In this document: positions 1 to 7,198 of the stretch, piece by piece
Position numbering within the stretch: position 1 is the first letter of the stretch
How the letters are laid out: each line of letters begins with the position of its first letter
Source of the DNA: Planctomycetota bacterium
Lineage (GTDB): Bacteria; Planctomycetota; UBA1135; GCA-002686595
DNA: 44,447 nucleotides
NCBI GenBank assembly: GCA_021730845.1
Contig: JAKFYL010000009.1
Location: 1-44,447 of the forward strand
Direction: 5' to 3'
Position numbers and translations under genes: made by a program
Notes under the pieces: generated by a model
What the model was told of the DNA's origin: nothing
Seen by the model: only the letters and a program-made list of their open reading frames with translations
The model's database searches: none

Positions 1-1
1 A

Positions 2-691
2 GGGCTATGGGAAGAATCGCGCGACTGTGCCCTGCGTTTGCAAGCTGGCGGCGTGCGCTTTGCTTTTGGAACGGCAGGCGGAACTCCCGCGGAGCTGCTC
101 AAGCGCGTGCGGACGCTCGTCGAAGTCGGGTTGCCCGCCGCCGCAGCGCTCGACGCGCTGACAAGCGACGCCGCACAAATCTTGGGCGTCGAGCGCGAAC
201 TCGGCCGAATCGAAGTTGGCCAGCGTGCATCCTTGGCGCTGTGGACCAAGAGTCCGTTCGAAAAGGACGCCCAACTGGCGTGGCTCTTCATCGAGGGCTA
301 CCCGCATGAGTTCGAGCGCAAGACACCTGTGGCTTCCAGCGGCCCGCCCGCGGAAGGTTTGAGTGTCGCTGGCACCTGGGAAATCACCATCGAGTCCGGG
401 GACAACACGCGTCGCGGCACCGCGACGGTGACCATGGAAGCGAGCGGAGAGACCAAGGCCACAGTCGAAAGCGAAGGCTTCGGCGGGCGCACATCGAGCG
501 TCGAGTACAGCGGACAGTTGTCGGGCAAGACGCTGACTTTGACCGGTTCGACCACCCGCGGCGACCAAGCGATCGAGCTTTCCATGCGCGTGGAAGTCGA
601 ACCCGACTCGTTGTCCGGCACTCTGACCTCCAGTGGAAGCTTTGGCGAACGCACCAGCCAGATCCGCGGTACCCGCCGTCCCCAGCGCTAA
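2..691 (+). CDS. Amidohydrolase family protein, C-terminal part (5' truncated by window edge)
   Basis: The frame is open from base 2, so the N-terminal part and most of the metal-binding barrel lie outside the window. The visible start (GVRFAFGTAGGTP, then a helix-rich stretch and IEVGQRASLALW) matches the end of an imidazolonepropionase-like amidohydrolase: the last barrel strand and the return to the small composite beta domain, where family members read G.LEVGK.ADLVLW. The last ~110 residues are a separate Ser/Thr/Gly-rich beta domain (GTWEITIESGDN onward) that is not part of the core fold and may be a lipocalin-like or substrate-contacting extension. The next amidohydrolase gene starts 15 bp downstream on the same strand, so the two are probably cotranscribed. 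Substrate unknown. Confidence 0.75.
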   Translation, partial: GLWEESRDCALRLQAGGVRFAFGTAGGTPAELLKRVRTLVEVGLPAAAALDALTSDAAQILGVERELGRIEVGQRASLALWTKSPFEKDAQLAWLFIEGYPHEFERKTPVASSGPPAEGLSVAGTWEITIESGDNTRRGTATVTMEASGETKATVESEGFGGRTSSVEYSGQLSGKTLTLTGSTTRGDQAIELSMRVEVEPDSLSGTLTSSGSFGERTSQIRGTRRPQR

Positions 692-706
692 CGGGAAGCA
701 ACGCAC

Positions 707-3289
707 ATGCACACCACGCACATTCATCGCGCTTTTTCCGTTGTGATCTGCAGCTTTGTGCTCGGCGGGCAAGCCGCGGCCCACGACCACCCCGTGGAGA
801 TGAACGCCCTGCGAACGCCCCGGCTGCGGACCGGAGGAAGCTGCCTGATCCAAGACGTGACCATCCACAGTGCCGTGGACGCAGCCAAGCGCGGCAGCGT
901 GCTCGTGCAAGGCGGCAAGATCACCGCGATCGGGAAGATCGAAGCGCCAGCGGGCGTGATGGTCCTGGATGGAAAGGGCATGCACTTGGCGCCTGGAGTG
1001 ATCGATTGCCACTCGCACATGGCCATCGACCGCGGAATCAACGAAGGCACGCTCACGATCACCGCGGAATGCGATATTTCGGACGCCATCGATCCGGACG
1101 ACTTGACCATCTACCGGGCGCTGGCCGGCGGAGTCACCACCGCTCGGCTGCTGCACGGTTCCGCCAATGCCATCGGCGGTCGCCACGAAGTGATCAAGCT
1201 CAAGTGGCGGCGTTCCGTGGATGAACTGCGTTTTCCGGGAGCGAAGGAAGGCGTGAAATTCGCGCTCGGGGAGAATCCCAAGCAGTCCAACTCCGGAACG
1301 CAGACCAATCGCTTTCCCGACTCGCGTATGGGTGTCGAGGCGGTGTTCGAGCGCGCTTTCGCCCGTGCCCGCGAGTACCGCGCCGAATGGCAGGCTTTCG
1401 ACGCCGCGCGCGCCCGCGGCGACGATCCGCCCTCGCCCAGGCGCGACGTGCGTCTGGACGCGTTGGCCGGCATTCTCGATGGGTCCGTCGACGTGCACTC
1501 GCATTGCTACCGTGCCGACGAAATCCTGATGCTGCTGCGAGTTGCCGACCGCTACGGTTTCCGGATCAAGACCCTGCAGCACGTGCTCGAAGGCTTCAAG
1601 GTTGCCAAGGAGATCGCGGAGCACGGCGCCGGAGCCTCGACCTTCAGCGATTGGTGGGCGTACAAGATCGAAGCCTACGACGCGACTCCCTTCAATGGCG
1701 CGCTGCTGCACGAAGCCGGCGTATTGTCGACTTTCAATTCCGATTCGGACGAAATGGTGCGCCGCATGTACGCCGAGGCCGCCAAAGGTGTGCGCTACGG
1801 CAACATGGATCGTGTGGCAGCCTTGGCGCTGGTGACCATCAATGCCGCCAAGCAGCTGGCCATCGACGGACGCACCGGATCGATCGAGATCGGCAAGGAC
1901 GCGGATCTGGCGTTGCACACGGGCGATCCACTTTCGTCGCTGGCGCGCGTGGTGTGGACCATGGTCGATGGCGAGATCGAGTTCGAGCGCCGCGACGCCT
2001 TCGAGCTCGAGACCAAGCCGGCCGGGGTGTTGCCTATGGAGGAGCCGCGCCGCGACGCGTCGATTCGCGTCGAACCAGACGGCGGTGAGGTCATCGCGCT
2101 GGTGGGGAGCACGCTGCATCCCGTGACTTCCGCGCAGATCGAGAACGGAGTGCTCTTGATCCAACGCGGCCGCATCGTCGGTATGGGCAAAGGGCTGGCG
2201 ATTCCGGCCGGCGCGCGCGTGATCGAGGCCAAGGGCAAGCACGTTTGGCCGGGTTTGATCGCGCTTTCGACGCCGCTGGGCTTGACCGAAATCGGTTCTG
2301 TTCGCGCCACCGACGACTTGGCGGAAATCGGTGGGAATCAGCCCGATTTGCGCACCAGCGCCTCGATTGCCACGGATTCGGCGCATATCCCGGTGACGCG
2401 CTCGGCTGGCATCACGCGCAGCCAAAGCGCGCCCCAGGGCGGCGGGCCCTTGCGCGGCCAGTCTTGCGTGTTGCGCCTGTCCGGCGACACCTGGGAAGAG
2501 ATGCTCATGGTCGATCGCGACATGCTGCACCTGTCGTTTCCCGCGCAGGCCAATGCGGCCAAGGAAAAGAAGAAGTCCGAGGAGGTCAAGGCACTCGAGA
2601 AGCTGTTCCACGAAGCTCGCGAGTACCAGCGCTTGCACGGCGAAGCACAGGCCCTTGGAACACGCCCGCCGAACTACGATCCGCGGCTGGAAGCGTTGGC
2701 ACCCTACGCGCAAGGCAAGCGTCGCATCGCGATCTATGCCAACAATGCCCAGACCATTTTGGATGTGCTCGCCTTTGTGCGCGAGCAGAACCTGGATGCG
2801 GTCCTGATCGGCGTGACCGAGGGCTGGAAAGTGGTCGACGAATTGTGCGCTGCCAAGCTGCCCGTGGTCGTCGGGCCCGTGCTCACGCTGCCCAGCAGCG
2901 AGTTCGATCCCTACGATGCGCCCTATGCCAACGCCGCCGTGCTCTCGCGCGCGGGGATCCCCGTGGCGCTGGCGGCGATGGACGGCGAAAACACGCGCAA
3001 TTTGGCGTTCCACGCTGCCATGGCGAGCAGTTTCGGGCTCGCGCGCGAAGAGGCGCTGCGAGGCATGACGATCTATCCGGCGCGGGTGCTTGGCCTCGAG
3101 CAAGAGCTCGGGAGCCTAGCACCCGGCAAGCTGGCCGACGTGGTCGTTACCGACGGGGACATGCTGGAGATCACCACCCACGTGGAGCGCGTGTTCGTCG
3201 AAGGCGTCGAACAGTCGATCTCCAACCGACAGGTCGAGCTCTACGAGCGCTATCGCGCGCGACTGCACAGGCTGCAAGGCAAGCGCTGA
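707..3289 (+). CDS. Exported two-domain amidohydrolase; second domain lacks metal ligands
   Basis: This 860-residue protein begins with a likely signal peptide (hydrophobic residues ~9-25, ending AAA-HD) and contains two imidazolonepropionase-like amidohydrolase domains in tandem. Domain 1 (about 45-440) has the metal-binding DCHSH motif at 100-104, a second His pair in VDVHSH, a late FNSDSDE segment, and the exit motif IEIGKDADLAL. Domain 2 (about 455-850) keeps the entry and exit strands (GRIVGMGKG, LAPGKLADVVV), but at the expected D-x-H-x-H position it reads PGLIALSTPLG, so it should not bind the usual metals there. A GGAAG-like ribosome site lies ~9 nt before the ATG. It follows another amidohydrolase by 15 bp and may form a complex with it. 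Substrate unknown; a peptidase, dipeptidase or cyclic amidase role is possible. Confidence 0.85.
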   Translation: MHTTHIHRAFSVVICSFVLGGQAAAHDHPVEMNALRTPRLRTGGSCLIQDVTIHSAVDAAKRGSVLVQGGKITAIGKIEAPAGVMVLDGKGMHLAPGVIDCHSHMAIDRGINEGTLTITAECDISDAIDPDDLTIYRALAGGVTTARLLHGSANAIGGRHEVIKLKWRRSVDELRFPGAKEGVKFALGENPKQSNSGTQTNRFPDSRMGVEAVFERAFARAREYRAEWQAFDAARARGDDPPSPRRDVRLDALAGILDGSVDVHSHCYRADEILMLLRVADRYGFRIKTLQHVLEGFKVAKEIAEHGAGASTFSDWWAYKIEAYDATPFNGALLHEAGVLSTFNSDSDEMVRRMYAEAAKGVRYGNMDRVAALALVTINAAKQLAIDGRTGSIEIGKDADLALHTGDPLSSLARVVWTMVDGEIEFERRDAFELETKPAGVLPMEEPRRDASIRVEPDGGEVIALVGSTLHPVTSAQIENGVLLIQRGRIVGMGKGLAIPAGARVIEAKGKHVWPGLIALSTPLGLTEIGSVRATDDLAEIGGNQPDLRTSASIATDSAHIPVTRSAGITRSQSAPQGGGPLRGQSCVLRLSGDTWEEMLMVDRDMLHLSFPAQANAAKEKKKSEEVKALEKLFHEAREYQRLHGEAQALGTRPPNYDPRLEALAPYAQGKRRIAIYANNAQTILDVLAFVREQNLDAVLIGVTEGWKVVDELCAAKLPVVVGPVLTLPSSEFDPYDAPYANAAVLSRAGIPVALAAMDGENTRNLAFHAAMASSFGLAREEALRGMTIYPARVLGLEQELGSLAPGKLADVVVTDGDMLEITTHVERVFVEGVEQSISNRQVELYERYRARLHRLQGKR

Positions 3290-3294
3290 GTCGT

Positions 3295-3322
3295 TCGCGC
3301 GGGGCTAGAGTTCGCCGCGCGA
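3295..3322. terminator. Bidirectional hairpin terminator between convergent genes
   Basis: A perfect 8-bp stem (TCGCGCGG at 3295-3302 and CCGCGCGA at 3315-3322) with a 12-nt loop spans the 15-bp gap between the amidohydrolase stop and the convergent aspartokinase stop, and extends into the last kinase codons. There is no clear T tract, so termination strength is inferred. Confidence 0.45.
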
Positions 3323-4108
3323 TCTGACCGGCGGCGCGAGTGCGTCCACCCGCGTCAGGCGGCCGCCGCCGGGCCGCGCAACTTCGAAGGCCACGTCATG
3401 GGCTTGGGCATAGTCCAGCGCCTTGGGCTGGATGGCGCGGCCCGCGCAGTGCCGAGCCTGGTCGAACGAGATGTGGTCCAAGTGGCATGCTCTGCCCCGG
3501 GCAGGATCGTCGTCGTAGATACCGTCGACGTCCTTGAGCAGGCGGCACACCTTGGCTTCGAGCGCACCTGCCAGCGCGATCGCCGTGAGATCCGAGCCAC
3601 CGCGGCCGAGCAGCGCCAGGCGCCCGCGTCGATCGCAGCCCACGAAACCCGGAACGACGACTGCCGGAGCGCGCGCGAGTTCGCGCAGGATCGCTGCAGG
3701 GCGCATCTTGCACGGGTCGGCGTCCAGGGCCGAGCCACGCACGACTAGGCCCATGTCCCGCGCCGTCATGGCGCGAGCACTGACTCCCTGCCGGCCCAGC
3801 GCCAAGGCAAGCAGGGCCGCGGCGCGGGCCTCCCCAAGCGCCACGAGCGTGGCCAAGGAATGTCCCAGGGCTGCCTCGCCGCCAACTTGCCGGCCGTGGG
3901 CCAAGAGAGCATCGGTTTCCCCTCGAAAGGCGGACACGACCGCGACGACGCGCGCGCCGCCCTGGGTCCAGCGGCGAATTTCAGCGGCTACGGTAGGCAG
4001 ATCGCCGGGATCTTTCAGCAGCGAGCTGCCGAACTTGAGTACGGCAATCGGGCCACTAGCGAGGTCGGAACGGGTGGAAACGGAAGTACGCGAAGATAGC
4101 GCTTGCAC
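3305..4108 (-). CDS. Aspartokinase-like amino acid kinase without ACT domains
   Basis: The protein consists of an amino acid kinase domain only. The phosphate-binding KFGSS motif sits at residues 25-29. Later it has LGRGGSDLTA and KDVDGIYDDDP, the classic aspartokinase nucleotide and aspartate site. Aspartokinases phosphorylate aspartate as the first step toward Lys, Thr and Met, and normally carry two C-terminal ACT domains that bind the feedback inhibitor (total ~400-450 aa). Here the frame stops at 267 aa, right after the catalytic domain. The start is a GTG with no obvious Shine-Dalgarno; no better in-frame start precedes KFGSS. It could be a deregulated paralog, a catalytic subunit partnered with a separate ACT protein, or a specialised kinase for another pathway. 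Neighbours do not indicate which. Confidence 0.8.
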   Translation of the reverse strand: MQALSSRTSVSTRSDLASGPIAVLKFGSSLLKDPGDLPTVAAEIRRWTQGGARVVAVVSAFRGETDALLAHGRQVGGEAALGHSLATLVALGEARAAALLALALGRQGVSARAMTARDMGLVVRGSALDADPCKMRPAAILRELARAPAVVVPGFVGCDRRGRLALLGRGGSDLTAIALAGALEAKVCRLLKDVDGIYDDDPARGRACHLDHISFDQARHCAGRAIQPKALDYAQAHDVAFEVARPGGGRLTRVDALAPPVRSRGEL

Positions 4109-4200
4109 GGCGAAAAAGGCATCGAACGGGACTGCGCGACGGGGGTTAGGACTGCCGGCGGCCCGGGCCGGCGGTCCACTTCCGAGCGCACGTTGCGCAG

Positions 4201-4308
4201 TTATTTGCGCAGAGTCGTTCGAGCGTGGAAGCCGCCGCCCGGGCCGCGTTTGGCTTTTTTCGAATCGAGCTTGTGCAAGCTCGCAGTGGGGGCGGTCAGG
4301 GCTTCCAT
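4201..4308 (-). CDS. Possible small basic peptide (35 aa)
   Basis: An ATG-initiated frame of 35 codons lies alone in the 256-bp gap between two minus-strand genes. The peptide is basic in its second half (LDSKKAKRGPGGGFHA, ending TTLRK), and third codon positions are mostly G or C as in neighbouring genes. No ribosome site is visible and I recognise no family. It may be a nucleic-acid-binding micropeptide or chance. Confidence 0.2.
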   Translation of the reverse strand: MEALTAPTASLHKLDSKKAKRGPGGGFHARTTLRK

Positions 4309-4364
4309 CGAAATGCTAGTGGGCGAATGATAGGCGGGGAGCGAACCCAAAAGCAATGCTTCTT

Positions 4365-4883
4365 TCAGCGACCCTTGCGCTTGCGGTCGCTGTGGTTGAC
4401 GCTCGTGGTGCGGGTCCATTGCCACCCTTTCTCGGTCTTGGCCAGCTCGCCGGAGATGCGCGCGTCCCACCAAGCTTGGGGCTTGTCGCCTTGCAGGCGG
4501 GAAATGTTGGCCGAGATGCTCGCTTTGGCAGTCTTGGGCTCGCCCTCGGTGACCACGACATCGAAGGGTACTTCGGGCAGATCGGCGCGCAAGGCGAACT
4601 TCTTAGACTGCTGGTCGATCTCCTGAAAGAACGTGTAGACCAGGGCTTCACGCAGTTCTTCGCGGCGCACGCCGGACTGCACATCGAGGAAGTTCTCGTC
4701 CAGGCCAGCCATGAATCGGCTCGTACGCTGCTCATTGAAGGCGTCGACCATCTCCTGGCACAGGCGGCGGATCTTGTCCTGGTCGGATTCCATGGCCCGC
4801 AGCACCGCACGCCCGCCGATCCACAGCAGGATTCCCAGTGTCAGAGCGCCGGCGACCCGGGTCTTCGTCACTTGGAACGCCAT
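4365..4883 (-). CDS. Membrane-anchored NTF2/SnoaL-like small protein
   Basis: This 172-residue protein has one N-terminal hydrophobic helix (about 11-28, VAGALTLGILLWIGG), which should act as an uncleaved anchor or signal. A ~130-residue mixed alpha/beta domain follows. It starts with a helix (KIRRLCQEMVDAFNEQ) and ends with a strand around GWQWTRTTSV. That order (helices, then curved sheet ending in a W-rich strand) resembles the NTF2/SnoaL-like fold, many members of which are small ligand-binding or accessory domains. The tail is basic (RKRKGR). It lies 28 bp downstream of the crotonase gene on the same strand and is probably cotranscribed with it. The fold is inferred from the helix/strand pattern only. 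Confidence 0.7.
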   Translation of the reverse strand: MAFQVTKTRVAGALTLGILLWIGGRAVLRAMESDQDKIRRLCQEMVDAFNEQRTSRFMAGLDENFLDVQSGVRREELREALVYTFFQEIDQQSKKFALRADLPEVPFDVVVTEGEPKTAKASISANISRLQGDKPQAWWDARISGELAKTEKGWQWTRTTSVNHSDRKRKGR

Positions 4884-4911
4884 GAGAGCGAAGAATGAGG
4901 GCCCGGCGCGC

Positions 4912-5673
4912 CTAGCGCGACTTTCCGAGGGCCTTGTTCAGGTACTCGCGGATCGAGGTGTGCGTGCCTGGGTCTTGCCACACGGCCAATACGCGCTGGC
5001 GATGTGCTTCACTTGCGCGCCAGCCGTGCAAGATGCGCGCGCGTTCTTGCTGCTTGGCCAGCGCAAAAGCCTGGCCGGGGATGCGAGCGAGCTGTTCGGC
5101 GATTTCCTGGGCGCGGCTCTGCACATCGGCGGCGGGGGTCAAGTCGTGGACCAGGCCTTTGGCGCGCGCATCGGCCCCCTCGAACTGCGTGCCCAGGAGA
5201 ACCATTTCCTGGAATACCTCCGGTCGCACGGCGACGCGCATGATTTCCAAGGCCAGCCAGGGGTAGGCCACCCCAACTTGAAGTTCCGGCACGCCGATAC
5301 GCCCATGTTCATCGCCCATGACGCGCCAATCGCAGGCGCAAGCGATGACGCACCCGCCGGCGATGGCGTGCCCGTTGATGGCGGCCACCAGCGGCTTGTT
5401 CAGCGCGAACAGCGCGGCGAGCATTTCATCGAGGGCCGACAAGAAGCGTTCGATGTACCCGGGCCCGCCGTCCAAGATGCGGCGCAAATCGACGCCGGCG
5501 GAAAAGCAACTGCCCGTTCCGGTGAGCACGGCCGCTTTGTGCGCGGAGGCTTCGATCTCCCGCGCCGCTTGCGTCAGCGCTTGGCACAGCTCCACATCCA
5601 GGGCCTGTACCTTGCCGTGCTCCATACGCAGCAGGGCCAGATCGCCGCGCGTTTGAATCGAGACGCCAGTCAT
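4912..5673 (-). CDS. Enoyl-CoA hydratase/isomerase (crotonase) family protein
   Basis: At 253 residues it has the usual length of a crotonase-fold enzyme acting on acyl-CoA thioesters. The first oxyanion-hole segment reads LTGTGSCFSAGVDL and the second NGHAIAGGCVIACACD, both diagnostic. The first catalytic-glutamate region is present (VPELQVG). The second is atypical: YPWLALE replaces the common P..GG.. pattern, so hydratase versus isomerase or hydrolase activity cannot be assigned. The ATG has no Shine-Dalgarno and lies only 15 bp downstream of the right edge of the palindromic element at 5689-5847, which separates it from hemG. Before that insertion it may have been the last gene of the heme operon transcript. 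Confidence 0.88.
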   Translation of the reverse strand: MTGVSIQTRGDLALLRMEHGKVQALDVELCQALTQAAREIEASAHKAAVLTGTGSCFSAGVDLRRILDGGPGYIERFLSALDEMLAALFALNKPLVAAINGHAIAGGCVIACACDWRVMGDEHGRIGVPELQVGVAYPWLALEIMRVAVRPEVFQEMVLLGTQFEGADARAKGLVHDLTPAADVQSRAQEIAEQLARIPGQAFALAKQQERARILHGWRASEAHRQRVLAVWQDPGTHTSIREYLNKALGKSR

Positions 5674-5688
5674 GGCGCCAAGAGCTTA

Positions 5689-5847
5689 GGGTCCGTCCGA
5701 GAAAAACTGTCACATTATTGCGAGCCATCGTCGCCGCTGGCGTCGTTGCGACTCCTCCGAGTATTGCCGCGAATACGCGTCGTCGCCGCGCCTAGCCATC
5801 GGCGACGCTGGTTCGCAATAATGGGACCCTTGTTCCCGGACGGACCC
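5689..5847. mobile_element. 159-bp MITE-like palindromic element with ~38-bp inverted ends and TTA target duplication
   Basis: The two ends are near-perfect inverted repeats: GGGTCCGTCCGAGAA... on the left and ...TTCCCGGACGGACCC on the right, continuing inward to CATTATTGCGA(G/A)CC, about 38 bp with six mismatches. A direct repeat TTA flanks it (5686-5688 and 5848-5850). The centre contains a smaller palindrome (GTATTGCCGCGAATAC) and no coding frame of note. Size, inverted ends and 3-bp duplication fit a non-autonomous miniature transposon. The right-hand TTA is also the hemG stop codon read on the minus strand. Confidence 0.75.
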
Positions 5848-7191
5848 TTAGCGCACCGCGTTCCCGGATCGAGCGCGATTGCGTGCGGCCGTGATCAAGG
5901 CCGGAATTCCGATGCCTCGCAAGTGGTTGCCCAGGATTTCCAGTTCCGGCGTGCCCGCTAGGGCCAGCTCCAGGGCAGCCACACGCTCCGGATGCTGCAA
6001 GTCGTAGCGCGGCATGACCGCGCCCCAGTTCGAGTGCCAAACGCTGAGCGGCTCGCCCGTGATCGAAAGCAGCGGCGCGACCTCGGAAAGCACGATCTCG
6101 AGCAATTCGGCCTTCGAAGCTCGGCCCAGATCCGGCCGCCTTGCGCCTCCCGACAGCGTGCGCAGCACCACCGTGTCCGCTGGCGAACTGGCGGGGTCGA
6201 TGCTGCTGGAAAACAGGGTTCCTAGGTGCCGAAGGCCCTGCTTGTGGGGCACCAAGTATCCAAAGCCGTCGAGGGCGTGTCCTATTTGGTCGCGTTTCCA
6301 AACGCTGACTAGGCCCGCCAAAGTCTCGTGCTGCAAAGGAAACGCAGCGAGCGCCCGCGCGACTTGGGGCAGGGTCGGCTCGACGAGGGGCAAAAGCGCC
6401 CGGTGGGGAGTCGCCAGGACCAGTTTGTTGCACTCGAAGCGCTCGTTGTCGGTTGCCACGACGAACCCGGTCGCACTGCGCTCCAGCGCGCGAACCGGCG
6501 TAGACAGCCGCAGCCTGTTTCCCAATTGCCTTGCGAGTGCATCGGGCAGGCGCTGCATGCCTGCGACCGGGCGCTGTATCGCGGGGGCGCGCGAGTTCTT
6601 GGGCACGCTTGCTTCCTGGGCCGCACGCGCCTTCATGGCGGCGAAGACGCTGCCATGCCGCTGGATCATGTCCGGCAGCTCGGCAAAGCACGCACGCAGA
6701 GAAAGCTGGCCGGGGTCACCGGCATGGATGCCGCTCACGAATGCGTCCACGAAGGTGTCCAAGACTTCGTTGCCGAAGCGGTGCGCGGCAAAGTCCGCGA
6801 TCGAACCGTCCAGGGCCTTGTCCGCCGCGCGGGTCGGCTCCATGAGCACCCGCGCCTTGCCCAGTGCAGAAAGGACCTGTGTACCGGCCAGATCACTCGG
6901 GCTACTTGGGACTTCGTGCAGTTGGCCGCGGTGGGCGAGGAAGCGCTTGGAAACTGGAACCCCGTGGCACCGGATCCGCGCGAGTTCCATCAATTCGCCC
7001 ACGGCCGGGGTGGAACCTTGCAGCGACTCGGGACCGTCTTCGAAGCGCAGCGCACCTTGTTCGATGGTGCGAATCAAGCCGCCGGCGCGCGGCGAGCTTT
7101 CGAGCACGAGCACATTGGCCTGTGGTCCCGCGAAGGCTGCGTACGCCAAGCCCGAGATCCCAGCGCCTACGACCAGCGTGTCGACGTGCAT
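5848..7191 (-). CDS. hemG: Protoporphyrinogen oxidase, FAD-dependent HemY type
   Basis: This enzyme oxidises protoporphyrinogen IX to protoporphyrin IX, the penultimate step of the protoporphyrin-dependent heme route. The 447-residue product begins with a dinucleotide-binding motif (VVGAGISGLAYA, residues 8-19), then an FAD-contacting LESSPRAGGLIRT segment. It ends with a second FAD strand region (LGNHLRGIGIPALI), as in flavin-dependent oxidases of the amine-oxidase superfamily. The frame is open further upstream, but the start is placed at ATG 7191 because the GxGxxG motif then falls at its usual N-terminal position. It begins 7 bp after the hemN stop. The stop codon TAA coincides with the target duplication of the adjacent insertion element, so the native C-terminus may have been altered by the insertion. 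Confidence 0.92.
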   Translation of the reverse strand: MHVDTLVVGAGISGLAYAAFAGPQANVLVLESSPRAGGLIRTIEQGALRFEDGPESLQGSTPAVGELMELARIRCHGVPVSKRFLAHRGQLHEVPSSPSDLAGTQVLSALGKARVLMEPTRAADKALDGSIADFAAHRFGNEVLDTFVDAFVSGIHAGDPGQLSLRACFAELPDMIQRHGSVFAAMKARAAQEASVPKNSRAPAIQRPVAGMQRLPDALARQLGNRLRLSTPVRALERSATGFVVATDNERFECNKLVLATPHRALLPLVEPTLPQVARALAAFPLQHETLAGLVSVWKRDQIGHALDGFGYLVPHKQGLRHLGTLFSSSIDPASSPADTVVLRTLSGGARRPDLGRASKAELLEIVLSEVAPLLSITGEPLSVWHSNWGAVMPRYDLQHPERVAALELALAGTPELEILGNHLRGIGIPALITAARNRARSGNAVR

Positions 7192-7198
7192 GGCGCTC

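Noticed and set aside
5-3103. A 1032-codon minus-strand open frame opposite the two amidohydrolases
   Set aside because: It is a GC-rich antisense shadow: His/Arg/Gln-rich, no domain, while the plus strand has clear amidohydrolase motifs.
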